Origin: Apium graveolens
Lineage: Eukaryota > Streptophyta > Magnoliopsida > Apiales > Apiaceae
Assembly (NCBI RefSeq): GCF_009905375.1
Contig: NC_133649.1
Location: 239,100,201-239,164,200 of the forward strand
Direction: 5' to 3'
DNA: 64,000 bases
Shown here: positions 1 through 11,743 of the stretch, one piece after another
How positions within the stretch are numbered: position 1 is the first letter of the stretch
Layout of the letters: each line of letters opens with the position of its first letter
Program-made: the position numbers and the translations under genes
Notes under the pieces: generated by a model
Seen by the model: only the letters and a program-made list of their open reading frames with translations
Databases searched by the model: none
Told to the model about the DNA's origin: nothing

Positions 1-386
1 TTCTATCTTAATTGTGGATTCTTGGTAGAATGGTATTCGTACAACGAAAGTTGGCGTTTAATAGTTTCGTGTTGTTCGATTAATATCATCACCATTACAT
101 GCTAAGGGTAATAACAATAACTATTGAATGAAGTAGGAATGAAGTTATGATCTCATGTGTATTTAATATTATTAATTCAAGTGTTTAATTTTCAGTAGTT
201 AATATTAGTTAATCAACTTTAATTGTTATTAGTCTTGACATTGAAGAGTAATCATACATTGGTGTGTAAGTGTTAATTAAATATAATTAATCAGAGTCTC
301 TGTGGGAAGGAACTAGAAATCATTATATATTACTTGCGAACGCGTATACTTGCGTGAATTATTTAGCGCATGTTCTGTGCCTAACA
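1..386 (+). repeat. 5' LTR of element A, right-hand end only
   Basis: This stretch aligns by eye with the last 400 bases of the Athila solo LTR at 22037-23445; shared phrases include the one beginning at 41, ggtattcgtacaacgaaag. It ends in CTAACA at 381-386, just before the primer binding site. The left two thirds of the LTR lie outside the window. Confidence 0.85.
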
Positions 387-392
387 AGTTTT

Positions 393-410
393 TGGCGCCG
401 CTGCCGGGGA
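393..410 (+). other. Primer binding site, element A
   Basis: TGGCGCCGCTGCCGGGGA begins six bases after the LTR end. It is the Athila-type site, complementary to the 3' end of a tRNA (tRNA-Asp is usually named for this clade; I cannot check it here). Confidence 0.8.
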
Positions 411-526
411 CTCGGTGTTAATTTGTTTAGTTTATGTACTTGCCATCAATGGTCATTAGAATTCATTGATTAAGACTTGTTACTTACTGCTTCCGGTTGT
501 GTTTCAGGTACTCTAGCAAGCAGTTT

Positions 527-2026
527 ATGCAAACACGTTCTCGCACTCGCAAGAGGAATCTGGATAAAGCTAAGGAGAAAGATACAGCTCTTGACTTTCC
601 AGAGAAGATAGTTTTTGAAGATTCAGATAAAGAGAGTGAAAAGAAAGAACCTGAAATAATGGGTGATCGTATAGTTCAAGCTGATCCAGCTCTTATGGAC
701 TTTTCTCGGCCTAAAATTGATGACATTTAGTCAAGCATCATTCATCCGTCTATTCAGGCCAATACTTTTGAAATCAAGTCGGGCACTATTCAGATGGTGC
801 AAAATTCTATTTCTTTCGGAGGTGCTGCGACTGAAGATCCCAACATGAACATCAGGAATTTTGTCGAGATCTGTAGTACTTTCAAATATAATGGTGTTAG
901 TGATGAGGCTTATCCCATTCTCTCTGAGGGACAAAGCTAAGGACTAGTTACATTCTCTACCAGTTGGGTCCATCACTACTTGGGAAGATCTTAGTGCAAT
1001 AGTTTCCGGTGAAGTTCTATCCAATGTCCAAGAATGCAGCTATGAGGAGTGTTCTTACTCAGTTTGCATAGCAACAAGGAGAATCCATGTGCGAGGCTTG
1101 GGAGCGCTATAAGGAGATGTTGAGAAAGTGTCCACATCATGGTATGCCTGACTGGATGGTGATCATTGGTTTCTATAATGGTTTGGGGGCCCAATCTGGG
1201 CCCATGCTCGATGCAGCTTCTGGAGGTGCCTTGTGGGCCAAAAGCTATACTGAGGCCTATAATCTCATTGAAACTATGGTTGCAAACGAGTATCAAAACC
1301 CAACTAAAAGGATGATGCCTGGGAAGGTAGCAGGTATTCTGGAAGTTGATGCAGCTACAGCTATTGCAGCGCAGCTTCAGGCAGCTGTCTATGAAGGTCG
1401 ATTCTTTAGCCAACTATGGAGTAAATCAAATAGCTAGTGTCTGTGAGGTTTGTGCAAGCTCTCATGCTACGGATCAGTGTTCTCTTGTTAATGAATATGT
1501 TCAAGTATATGAACAATTATCAGCGACCGCAGTAGCCTGTGCCAGCTACTTATCATCCTAATAACAGAAATCATCCCAATTTTAGCTGGAGCAATAATCA
1601 GAATGCTATTCAGCAACCATATCAGCAAGCTGCAAGTAAACAGTTTAATCCACCTGGATTACAGCAATCTCAGCAATTCGCTCAAAGGCAATTATATCCT
1701 CAACAAGGAGGTGTCGATCCATCTTCTAGTGCTGATTTTGAGGAGTTAAAGCTGTTGTACAAAAGTCAGGCTAGTTTCTATCAAGACCTTGGAAAATCAA
1801 ATCGGACAAATAGCCAATACCTTGCTCAATCATCAACGTGGCACTACTTCCCAGAGATACTGAAGTGCCAGGCAGGAAGGAAGCTAAAGAGCAAGTCAAA
1901 GCTGCCACCTTAAGGTCTGGAAAAGTTGCTGATGCTGAAGAAGCAAAAGATGGAGAAGTTGAAGTTGTAGATGAAGAAGGAATGAAAAAGGAGAAAGAGA
2001 GGGGAACCAAGGAAGACTATTGTTAA
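527..2026 (+). pseudogene. gag of element A, broken
   Basis: This is the capsid and nucleocapsid precursor. A likely start is the ATG at 527 (MQTRSRTRKRNLDK), which matches the N-terminus of the element B gag. A sequence resembling a 3' splice site (TGTGTTTCAG, ending at 507) lies 19 bases upstream. The gag core is recognisable at 1087-1437 (CEAWERYKEML, CPHHGMPDW). A zinc-knuckle-like C-x2-C-x4-H-x4-C motif (CEVCASSHATDQC) is encoded at about 1440-1482, followed by a Gln/Asn-rich tail to about 1770 and an acidic Lys/Glu tail. The frame changes at least four times, and a TAG at 728-730 ends the first segment. Confidence 0.8.
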
Positions 2027-2208
2027 CACACACTGCCTGAGGGTAATACAGGGGAGAAACAGATTTATCATCCACCACATTTTCCTAAGCGATTGCAAAA
2101 ACAAAAGCTGGACAAGTAATTTGGTAAGTTTCTGGAGGTGTTCAAGAAACTTCACATTAACATACCTTTCGCTGAGGCTCTGGAGCAAATGCCTAGTTAT
2201 GCGAAATC

Positions 2209-2914
2209 ATGAAAGGTATTCTTTCAAGGAAGGTAAAACTGGATGATCTTGATATCATTGCTCTGACGGAAGAGTGCAGTGCCGTGCTACAGCAAAAGTT
2301 ACCTTCAAAGCTTAAGGATCCAGGTAGCTTCACCATTCCTTACACTAGTGGCAAGTTATCATTTGACAAGTGCCTTTGTGATTTGGGAGCAAGCATCAAT
2401 CTGATGCCATTGTCTATCTTCAAAAAGCTGAATTTTCTGGATCTGAAGCCCACCTACATGTCTCTACAATTGGCTGATCGTTCGATTACATACCCACGAG
2501 GCATCGTGGAGGACGTGCTAGTGAAGGTGGACAAGCTCATCTTTCCTGCAGATTTTGTCATTCTAGATTTCGAGGAAGATAAAAAGATTCCCATAATCTT
2601 GGGAAGACCTTTCTTGGCTACAAGGTCGTACCTTGATAGATGTGCAAAAAGGTGAACTCACTATGAGGGTGCAAGATCAAGATGTGACACTCAATGTGTT
2701 CAATGCGATGAAATTTCCTATAGAAGATGAGGAGTGCTTCAAGGTGGATTTGGTCGATTCTGCAGTTATTTCAGAACTTGGTCATGTGCTAAGGTCTGAT
2801 GCCTTAGAAAAAGCCTTATTGGGGGATTTAGACAGTAAAGATGATGAAGGCAATAAGCAGTTACAATATATGAATGCTTCTCCTTGGAAACTGAAAGCTA
2901 GACATGCCATTTGA
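2209..2914 (+). pseudogene. Aspartic protease region of element A
   Basis: This is the retropepsin-like protease that matures Gag-Pol. The active-site motif DLGASIN is encoded from 2380 and followed by LMPLSIFKKL. The flap and C-terminal part includes [12 protein letters not shown] at about 2590-2625. A frameshift near 2630-2655 moves the continuation ([10 protein letters not shown]) to another frame, which runs to 2914 as the acidic linker before RT. Confidence 0.8.
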
Positions 2915-4085
2915 ATCTTTGGGAAATACTGATCTCAAGAATGCTGAGGGAAAGCTCAAACCATCTATTGAGGAAGCACCTACTTTGGAGCTTAAACCAT
3001 TGCCTGAACACTTGAGGTATGCTTTTTTAGGTGATGCATCTACTTTGCCTGTTATTATTACATCTGACCTTTCAGGTAGTGATGAGGACAAGCTCTTGAG
3101 GATTTTGAGAGAATTCAAATCGGCCATCGGATGGACTATAGCAGATATAAAAGGGATCAGCCCTTCGTACTACATGCATAAAATTCTGCTAGAGGAAGGT
3201 AGCAAGCCGACTGTTGAGCAACAACGAAGGCTTATTCCTATCATGAAAGAAGTGGTGAAGAAAAAAATTCTAAAGTGGCTGGATGCAGGAATCATATATC
3301 CTATTTCTAACAGTTCTTGGGTGATCCATGTGCAATGTGTACCTAAGAAAGGAGGTATTAATGTGGTAGCAAATGAGAAGAACGAGCTCATCCCCACTAG
3401 AACAGTCACAGGATGGAGGAGTATGCATGGACTCCTAGAAAGTTGAATAAAGCCACGAGGAAGGATCACTTCCCTCTTCCATTTATTGATCAGATGCTTG
3501 ACATGTTGGCTAGTCATGAGTATTATTGTCTTCTGCATGGCTATTCGGGCTACAATTAGATCTGCATTGCACCAGAAGATCAAGAGAAGACTATTTTCAC
3601 TTGTCCATTCGGCATGTTTGCTTTTTGTAGAGTTTTTTTTTGGCTTATGTGGTGCACCTGTCACTTTTAAGAGATGCATGATGGCCATATTCTCTGATAT
3701 GATTGGAAATAATGTCGAAGTGTTCATAGACGACTTCTCCGTCTTTGGACATTCGTATAATGAATTCTTGAATAATATCTATTTGGTGCTCAAAAGGTTT
3801 GTGGAAACCAATCTGGTGCTCAATTGGGAAAAATGTCACTTTATGGTGCAGCAAGACATCATTCTTGGGCACAAGGTCTCCAGTAAAGGTCTTGAGGTGG
3901 ATAAAGCCACGGTGGGCGTCATTGAAAATCTTCCGCCACCTATTTCTGTGAAAGGAATCTGTAGCTTTCTTGGTCATGCGGGTTTTTATCGGTGCTTCAT
4001 AAAGGACTTCTCTAAGATATCTAAGCCATTGTGCAACTTGCTCGAGAAAGATGTGCCTTTCAAATTTGATGATGATGCTTGGTAG
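2904..4085 (+). pseudogene. Reverse transcriptase of element A
   Basis: The RT N-terminus (EVVKKKILKWLDAGIIYPI) lies at about 3250-3310. The catalytic YxDD equivalent is FIDDFSVFG at about 3720-3750. The thumb and connection region has ILGHKVSSKGLEVDKA and FLGHAGFYRCFIKDFSK. The frame shifts near 3415-3440, and the palm between 3490 and 3650 is scrambled by small indels, so no functional enzyme can be made. Confidence 0.85.
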
Positions 4086-4654
4086 CATTCAAGACTCTCA
4101 AGAAGAGTTTAATCACCGCACCATTTATTACGGCACCTGATTGGAGAGAACCTTTTGAGATGATGTGTGATGCAAGTGATCATGCAGTGGGAGCAGCTCT
4201 TGGGCAGTGGAAGAATAATATCTTTCATGTGGTCTATTATGCTAGTAAGATGCTAAAGGGAGCCCAACTGAACTACACCACTACTGAGAAGGAGCTCTTG
4301 GCTATAGTTTTTGGTTTCAAAAAATTTCGATCTTATCTACTTGGGACAAAGGTGACAGTGTTCACTGATCACGCTGCCATCCGCTATCTGGTCTCAAAGA
4401 AGGATTCGAAGCCTAGAATTATTCGTTGGGTTCTCTTGCTACAGGAATTCAAGTTAGAGATCAAGGTTCGAAAAGGTTCTGAAAATCAAGTAGCTGACCA
4501 TCTCTCTAGATTGGAGAATCCCGATTCTACTTTACATGATAAGACATTGATCAACGAATCTTTTCCGGATGAGCAGTTGTTCGCAATTCAAGAGGAAGAG
4601 CCATGGTTCGCAGACATTGTGAACAATCTTGTTAGCAATATAATGCCTCCCTAA
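4079..4654 (+). pseudogene. RNase H domain of element A
   Basis: This 191-aa open segment carries the Ty3/gypsy RNase H landmarks: [16 protein letters not shown], then [16 protein letters not shown], then [13 protein letters not shown], which hold the acidic catalytic residues. It ends with the [10 protein letters not shown] motif. It overlaps the RT segment by seven bases in another frame, because of a small indel rather than a programmed overlap. Confidence 0.85.
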
Positions 4655-5890
4655 TATGAATGCGGCTCAAAAGAAGAAGTTTCTACATGAGGTGAAGTGG
4701 TACATGTGGGATGAACCATATTTTTAAGACAAGGAGCTGACCTGATCATCAAAGATGTATCCCATTCTGTGAGACGGAGGGGATATTACGAGACTGTCAT
4801 TCCACAGCTTATGGTGGACATTATGGTGGTGAAAAGACAATAGCTCGTATTCTTCAAGCAGGTTTTTTCTGGCCTATGTTATTTAAGGATGCACATCAGT
4901 TCGTTTTAAGGTAGTGACCAGTTGCCAAAGAGTTGAGAATCTTACCAGAAAGGATGAGATGCCATTAAATAGTGATGCTTGAAGTTGAGGTCTTCGATGT
5001 TTGGGGAATCGATTCCATGGGACCATTTATCTCATCCTGCAATAATCAGTACATCTTGCTGGAAATCCATTATGTCTCGAAATGGGTAGAAGTCAAAGCT
5101 CTACCGACTAATGATGCAAAGGTAGTGTTGAGTTTTCTTCATAAGCAGATATTCACAAGGTTTGGAACTGCCACGAGTTATCATAAGTGATGAAGGGTTG
5201 CATTTCTGCAATCGTAATTTCACTTCTATGATGCAACGCTACAATGTGAATCATCGCATCGCTACTGCCTATCATCCGCAAACTAATGGTCAAGCTGAAG
5301 TATCTAATAGTGAGATCAAGTGCATTCTAGAGAAAGTCGTTTGTCCATCAAGGAAATATTGGTCTTTGAAGCTCGATGAAGCTGTTTGGGCTTATAGAAC
5401 AGCATACAAGACTCCACTTAGGATATCCCCATTTCAACTTGTCTATGGTAAGGGACGTCATTTACCTGTGGAGCTTGAGTATAAGGCTTATTGGGCATTG
5501 AAGAAGTTAAACCTTGATCTAGATGCAGCTGGGAAGAAGCGAATGCTTCAGTTAAATGAACTTGATGAATTTCGACTTGAAGCGTACGAAAACAACAAAA
5601 TGTACACGAAAAAGGTAAAAATGTGGAATGACGGGAAGCTATCGCCTAAGTCATTTGTGCCGGGGCAACAAGTTCTTCTATTCAACTCTCGTCTCCGATT
5701 TTTTCCTGGAAAGTTGAAATCAAGGTGGCCTAGACCATTTATCGTCAAAACTGTGTTTCCATATGGAGCGATGGAGATTTTTGAGAACGATTCGGGCCAA
5801 GCATTCAAAGTAAATGGTCAGAGATTGAAGCACTATTATGGGGATACGGCAAACCGTGAAGTGGTTAGTGCCGTTTTGTTGTCAACTTGA
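4655..5890 (+). pseudogene. Integrase of element A
   Basis: The N-terminal zinc domain (4760-4960) is badly decayed. The core is split at about 5165 by a frameshift: GIDSMGPF and [10 protein letters not shown] lie before it, and [10 protein letters not shown] and AYHPQTNGQAEVSNSEIK after it, so the D, D and E catalytic positions can still be recognised. The C-terminal part (KLKSRWPRPFIVKTVFPYG, GQAFKVNGQRLKHYYG) is intact to the stop at 5888-5890. No chromodomain is present, as expected for Athila. Confidence 0.85.
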
Positions 5891-6048
5891 TCGCATTACT
5901 CTACATCAAGCTAATGACGTAAAAGAAGCGCTTCTTGGGAGGTAACCCAAGATATGAGACCATAGGATACCTTAGAATTTAGTACTTTATCCAAAAACCG
6001 AAAAAAATCAGAAAAATATTGGCATAAATTTTTTTTCCAGAGACCTTG

Positions 6049-6122
6049 CAGGCGCCCGCCTGTTAGGATCAGGCGGCCGCGTGCTAGCAGGCGCCCGCCT
6101 GCTGGTGCCAGGCGACCGTCTG
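6049..6122 (+). repeat. GC-rich palindrome cassette, element A spacer
   Basis: Four related 14-mers start at 6049, 6070, 6088 and 6109. The first and third are identical (CAGGCGCCCGCCTG) and form a perfect 6-nt inverted repeat around CC. The other two are imperfect versions. The surrounding sequence is AT-rich. The cassette lies between the integrase stop and the TATA box of the downstream ORF, and a comparable cassette occurs at the same place in element B. Confidence 0.85.
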
Positions 6123-6280
6123 CACACTTGAAATTTGAAAATTTCGTTTTCAGCCTATAAAAAACACACAAAATCACAAAACAAAAACCACAACTGCATA
6201 TCACCACTAACCCACGATTTTTACCCCCCATACTTAGCCACATTCCCCACTCCTAATAAATTTCTAACCCTAAGTTGCCC

Positions 6281-6288
6281 TATAAATA
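6281..6288 (+). promoter_or_regulatory. Candidate internal TATA box for the downstream ORF of element A
   Basis: TATAAATA lies 96-104 bases before the ATG at 6385 and about 160 bases after the GC-rich cassette. A CA-rich stretch rich in ACACA follows, like a plant 5' leader. Element B has a TATA box at nearly the same distance from its homologous ATG. Confidence 0.45.
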
Positions 6289-6384
6289 CATACAACCTCT
6301 ACATACACATCCCACACACTTTCAACTCTATGAACTCTCTCCTACACACCAAACACAACTCTCTAACCCTTATTCTCAGTTTTC

Positions 6385-7573
6385 ATGGCCCCTAAGAGAT
6401 CACGAACTGTGGATAGCAGCAGCACCAATCCAACGCCTACTGATTCTTTGAGAAATACTGCTGCGAGGCCCCGATTGTTGGATAGGGCTACTGAGGAAGA
6501 GTATGCCAAGCTTTTGACTAAGCCGATTATGAAGGAGAATGGGTTTTTTGCCATCAGGGAGGGACGGTGAGTTGTTACTGATGATTGCTGAGAAGGGATG
6601 GATTACATTCTGCGAGTCACCTGAGGTGGTTCCGATGAGTGTTGTTCGCGAGTTCTATGCGAACGCTAAGGCCGACAAGAATGGGTTTTCTGTTGTTCGT
6701 GGGCTTACTGTTGATTATCAGCCCGCGGCGATTCACCGTGTTATTGGGCAGCGATAAAGGAAATCGCAGGAGGAGAATTGGAATGAAAAGGCCCCTGAGG
6801 ATTTTGGTTCGGACTTGATTATTGCTACTCTCTGTCAGCCGGGCACAGTGTGGAAGTTTAAAAGGGGAACCAACGATTATCATTCTTTCCCTGCTGTCAC
6901 GATGAACAGGTATGCTCGTGCTTGGAATGCATTTATTTATGCTAATATTCTGCCTTCTTCGCATGCACACGAGGTTACAGTTGAGAGGGCGAGGTTGTTG
7001 TGGGGGATTCTGAATGAGGAATATTATGTGGAACTTGGTGAGTTCATCTACCAAGGGATTTTGAAGTTTTTGAGGGGGAAGTCGCAGTACTCTATCCCGT
7101 ATGCCTCTATTATCATAAAGCATTGCAAGGCAGTTGGAGTCCAGTGGCCTTCTTATGAGCAGTTGCAGATGTCGGCCGCTCCTATTGATTCATCACCATT
7201 GAATGCGATGCAGGAGTGGACGGGTGGAGAGCCTGAGTCACATGGTTTGGGATATCGGCTCCCAGGAGGAGTTTTAGTAGCTGGTGCTACCATGACTAGG
7301 TCTAGTCAGGCTCAGGGAGAGGTAGGTTCTTCGAGAGACCAGGGAGGAGATGGTTCAGGATTGGCTGATGTCCAGTACAAGAGGCTTTCCAAGAGGATGT
7401 ATGCGATGTATGAGTCGCAGAGTCGGTTTGTGCAAGAGCTCACCCTAGCACTTGGGACTGTATTTAGAGGCCTTGGAGTTGACATCCAGTGGCCGGTTTA
7501 TGGTGAGGATTCTGCTTATCCACTTTCTGAAACCCCACCCTCTGAGAGTGATGATGATGATTCTTCTGAGTAG
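6385..7573 (+). pseudogene. ORF downstream of pol in element A (env position)
   Basis: The first ATG gives MAPKRSRTVDSSS. The frame changes near 6560, and a TAA interrupts it at about 6755. The last segment (6815-7573) is 252 aa long. Features include an FYANAKADKNGF region, WNAFIYANILPSSHAHEVT, and an acidic Ser/Asp-rich C-terminus. The sequence resembles the family annotated as 'putative plant transposon protein', which often follows Athila pol; that match is from memory. No signal peptide or membrane segment is evident, so an envelope function is not supported. Its role is unknown. Confidence 0.7.
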
Positions 7574-7620
7574 GTATACCCTGTGTTCCTTTCTATTACC
7601 TTCACTGGGGACAGTGAAGA

Positions 7621-7641
7621 TTTTAAGTTTGGGGGTAGTAG
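7621..7641 (+). other. G-rich tract after the downstream ORF, element A
   Basis: A TTTAAGTTTGGGGGTAG stretch follows the stop codon at 7571-7573. This phrase is common in the 3' part of Athila-type elements. It is not next to an LTR here, so it may be a polypurine-like tract or simply conserved 3' sequence. Confidence 0.4.
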
Positions 7642-8826
7642 TTAAGGAACATATTTGTGTGTGTGTAACACCCCCAAATCCGGGGTCGGGGATTCGGGTT
7701 GTCACGAGTTCCATTTCCCTTATCAATACTTAATCTTAACAGTCAACCAACTACTGCGTATTGTGACCCCACAATATACACACACCACAAGTTATAGTCT
7801 CAGAGATGAATACCAAAAATAATATAAGTCATTTTATTCCACAATTATAAGTCATTACACCTCAAAAGGGTTTCTGAATAAATTTACATATTCTTTGCCA
7901 TTATTACAATTCATAATATACATAAGTCTGGTACATCAATAGTTGAAAACCTAGCCTTTCGGTAGTCCCTACCTCAGCTACGGCGACATCAATGCCTACA
8001 GGAAATTGCGGAACGTTTCCTATCCGCTCGCGAATTGGGAGCTTGATCCTGTTCATCTTGTCTATCTGTTGTTGTGTGATGAGAGAAGAAAGCAAGGGTG
8101 AGCAACAAGCCCACCGAAATAATAGGTATAATAATTAACAATATATGAGCATTCTCATAGTACTCATGAAAGTCTTGGTCAAAAAGAAATGAACCAAGTT
8201 GATATCTTAACACGACCAAGTCGCAAAATATTCAGTATATACATACATATATACTTTTCACAATCTTTGAAATCCTCTGACATGTATAATATACACAGAG
8301 TTCCAGTTTATAACTGTATAAAAATATCGTTGCAAGGTGATCTCATATATCTAACCTTGTCTCAACGTTTTTCTGAAAATCTTTGACATGCATAAGATAA
8401 TCATTTACTAGATATAAGTTCAAAAGATGAAGTTACAAGATACTACAATATACTTATATCTTTTCCGAATACTACTTGAGCTACCACCGTTCAAGTTATA
8501 ATTAGTTTCAAAAGTTCATCACACTGATGAGACTACAAGATAAGACTTGAATAGATTCAATCTTTGAAATATCATTTGAAAGAAATGAAGTTACGAGATA
8601 CTTCATTATGTCCCAATATATATACACCTATATATATATACATTTCATACACTCCTTGAAAACCTCTGTAATGAAAATTATAAACAGAGTTGCAATATCC
8701 AATGAATTTTGGAAAGGAGAAAACCTTGGCATAAACCTGATATCTTGCTGATCAGGCAAAGATACCAATAAGTAACCTTTTCTACTAGTAGATGGACGAA
8801 TTCCCCACTGGTCATCACCCTGGCCG

Positions 8827-8930
8827 CAATAGGACCTTATGCTGGACTGCCACTCAGCCACTTACGCATTTGATGGACTCCCACTGAGCCACTTACACTT
8901 TCATGGACGCCCACTGAGCCCATGTTGCTT
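8827..8930. repeat. Short tandem repeat in solo LTR
   Basis: Three imperfect units of about 30 bp share the phrase GGAC(T/G)(C/G)CCACT(G/C)AGCC. The last unit is diverged. Confidence 0.5.
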
Positions 8931-9433
8931 ATGCCGACTCAATAGATGGACTTACTTCCCGAACGTTGGGTAAGTAATCAATTCATTTATCAAAACAGCA
9001 ACCTCATTGCGAATATAAAATACACCACAGAGCCGGATCCCTCGGGTTTTGAGCAATTATTTAAATCCCCTTCGAAAGGAAGATCTTAAATATAAATATG
9101 AGTTTTGGGATCCGCTCTAACTTTTAAAATCATTTTGAAGACTCGAAAACATTTTTTAAGAATGTTTGGAGTAATGCTGATTTAATGAAATAAATCAGTC
9201 CCGATATATTAGAAAATATCTGAATATTATTATTTAAATAATATTCTCATAAGAATAATCTTTATATAAATAATTTGAAGTAGAAGTTTTAAAACTCATA
9301 CTTGAAATGAATAATAAATAACCAAAGATATACTTATACGAAAGTACAATCTTTATTTGAATAATAGAAAATAAGTTTGATTATCGAAACATTATTCTTT
9401 AATAAAATAAAGAATATTATTTAATAAAAGAAG

Positions 9434-9545
9434 CGGAGTCATAAGTCCTCGAATGAATATTCCAGATAATATTCATTAAATAAAATAAACGGAGTCATAA
9501 GTCCTCGAATGAATATTCAAACTAATATTCATTAAATAAAATAAA
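9434..9545. repeat. 56-bp tandem duplication in solo LTR
   Basis: The phrase CGGAGTCATAAGTCCTCGAA occurs at 9434 and again at 9490, followed by near-identical AT-rich sequence with TATTCATTAAATAAAATAAA. The period is 56 bp with two copies. Confidence 0.75.
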
Positions 9546-9590
9546 GTTATCGAATAAACCTTATTCGATTAATAGTTTTGAAAACTATAT

Positions 9591-9591
<1 letters not shown>

Positions 9592-9650
<59 letters not shown>
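9592..9650. repeat. (TA)n microsatellite
   Basis: About 59 bases of alternating A and T, interrupted once by AAA near 9631. It lies within the solo LTR. Confidence 0.95.
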
Positions 9651-11743
9651 TACACTCGGGAACATCGACTCCCGGTTTTAGAAAATATCCACCTTTGGGT
9701 CCCCTATACTAAGGGTATACGCAACTACTGCTTATCTCTAGCATAGGTATTATGCAATTATAAGCATTGGAATCAACAGATAGATATCAAGATTATGAAA
9801 CAGAAATGCATATATACCATATCAGCATGCTCCAATATATCGCAAAATTTGCTAATAACAATCATGCACTTATCACAAGATAATGCATATACATATATTT
9901 ACATCACAACAACAGTATAACGGGTAGAAAACTTGCCTGAGTGCTCCCGGATAGACTTAAGCTTAGAGTGGGTCCAATAACCTATAAACAATAACATAAG
10001 TCGGAATTAAAGCCCGGTCGCTTAAGAAACTAGACTTTAACCAATTGAACCCTAACGTTCGCTTATGGTCACTTCTACGCTTAACGAATCACATAAGTCA
10101 TTCGAGTACCCTCGGCTCCACCATTTTTAATAAATTAACCATTAAGAGTTTCAAGGAGATTCTTTCGCGAGTACCCTACCAACTGTCTAACCCACTTTAC
10201 ATAATTGTTTCATAATCCAATTAGTCATTTAAAGTCCTTAACCAAGGTTTCAAACTAAGGCGAGGGGTAATGGTTCGGTCGCGAAACACCGTTACTTAAA
10301 ACGGTCGTTTCTCCTAAACCGTACATCGGATTCAAACGAACCACATATCAAAACAAAGCTCGTAACATGAACTATCTAATCATGGAAATGGTCAAAACCT
10401 AACAGTGAGTCATCGGGTCCTGATGTTAAGAACAAAAACAGTCTAAAGTAAATCGGGCATTACGACGGCTATGTTTACGCGATTACCAATTTTTATCCTA
10501 CTCCAAATCAACCACAAACCAACCACAATTCAACCATACAACCAAACTCCATCCATACCTCACTACAACAGCCCCAACACCTCAAGTTTTTCCAATTTAC
10601 ACTACTTCCCAATCATAAACTAAAAGCTTACATAAGTTCTTTAACTAATCAATAAGATTTACAACTCCAAACACATCACAAAACCAACACATCTCTAAAT
10701 ACACCATAATCAAGCTTCTCATGAACCATTCCAAACACAAAAACTCTAAATATACAAAGGTAGGGCTAGGGTATGAGATTATACCTTTCTTGGTGAGTAA
10801 AAGTAACTAAGGAGCTTGGAATCACCCTTGAAAGTCCTTACCAAAGCTTAATCTAAACAAAAACTCAAGAACAAAATTTCAAGTTCTTGAAAAACACTAT
10901 TCACCAAGAACTTTGATGAATTGATTAGCTATGTTAAACATGGAATCTTGAGCTTAAACGTATGGCTCATCTAAGTTATGAATTATGGAAGGTAAAGAAA
11001 CAAACCTCTTGAATTATGATTGAGTGGAGCTTGGGTTTGGAAATTTTTCTTCTTGTTTTTCTTCCAAAAACCGTGAGCAAGGAGATGGGGGGAAGAGAAA
11101 TGAATGTGTTTGTTTGGTTGCTTTGTTTTTGTTGTTAATTAACCTTTTACCATGGTAAAATTTGTGTGGCTTATAATCAATCAATAATTCCTTCCCATTG
11201 TGTCATGCTTATGGCATCCTCTTATGTCATCTTCCCACACTTTTCTTCTTCTTGTTGGTGTGATGACATCATCATCACTAACCTCTTTGATTAACTCCTA
11301 ATTACTTGGCTAATGATCGCTGATCTGTTATATGGTTCGCTTAACTTTCATTTTCGTTTATCGTTTGAGGGATCATACCCGGGATCTTATTACTTGGGTT
11401 CCCTTAACCTTTCTCAATACATTATATTCCTTTTATAATCCTCTCTTATAATCCTTGAATTTAAATCCTTTTTATCCTGTTACCTTATACTCAATTCTTT
11501 CGGTATCTGGTGGATTTTCGGGAAAAATCAAAGTTTTCGAATTAGGATTCTGACGATCTTTACATACACTTATATAGCATATAGAGTACTAATAAGATCT
11601 CAGAATAACAATAAAAGAACCCCTACAAAGTGTGGTATGAAAAGTTTTCTTATTCAGCATAATCAGCAAAATCACTATTCATAAGGGTTATAAAAAGTCC
11701 AAAATTTTGGGGTTATTACAGTGTGTGTCATGTAGAAAAACTT

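Larger units (their letters stand above)
1..7663 (+). mobile_element. Athila-like Ty3/gypsy element A (partial, degenerate)
   Basis: The order is partial LTR, primer binding site, gag, aspartic protease, RT, RNase H, integrase, GC-rich spacer and a further ORF. The order RT-RNase H-integrase places it in Ty3/gypsy. The RT motif VFIDDFSVFG and the primer binding site TGGCGCCGCTGCCGGGGA are typical of Athila. The element starts left of the window. On the right a solo LTR interrupts it at 7664, and it resumes only for 11726-11743. No 3' LTR is seen. Frameshifts and stops affect every domain, so it cannot be autonomous. It is about 90 percent identical to element B in the RT region by eye. Confidence 0.9.
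7664..11720 (-). mobile_element. Chromovirus-type solo LTR (4057 bp)
   Basis: The insert begins TGTAACACCCCC and ends TTATTACA on the plus strand. It is flanked by identical GTGTG copies (7659-7663 and 11721-11725). Read on the minus strand it starts TGTAATAACCCC and ends GGGGGTGTTACA, parallel to the LTRs of element D. Its length is also close to those LTRs (4004 and 4030). No primer binding site, gag or pol is found inside, so it is a solo LTR left by recombination between two LTRs. It interrupts element A. It contains no gene; small tandem repeats are listed separately. Confidence 0.8.

Noticed and set aside
3170..3727. 185-aa minus-strand ORF
   Set aside because: It is the shadow of the RT frame of element A on the other strand.
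9592..9650. (TA)n tract as a replication or matrix-attachment signal
   Set aside because: It is a simple microsatellite in an LTR with nothing else to support a function.
7664..11720. A complete 4-kb non-autonomous element
   Set aside because: No paired LTRs, primer binding site or polypurine tract could be found inside, so a solo LTR is simpler.
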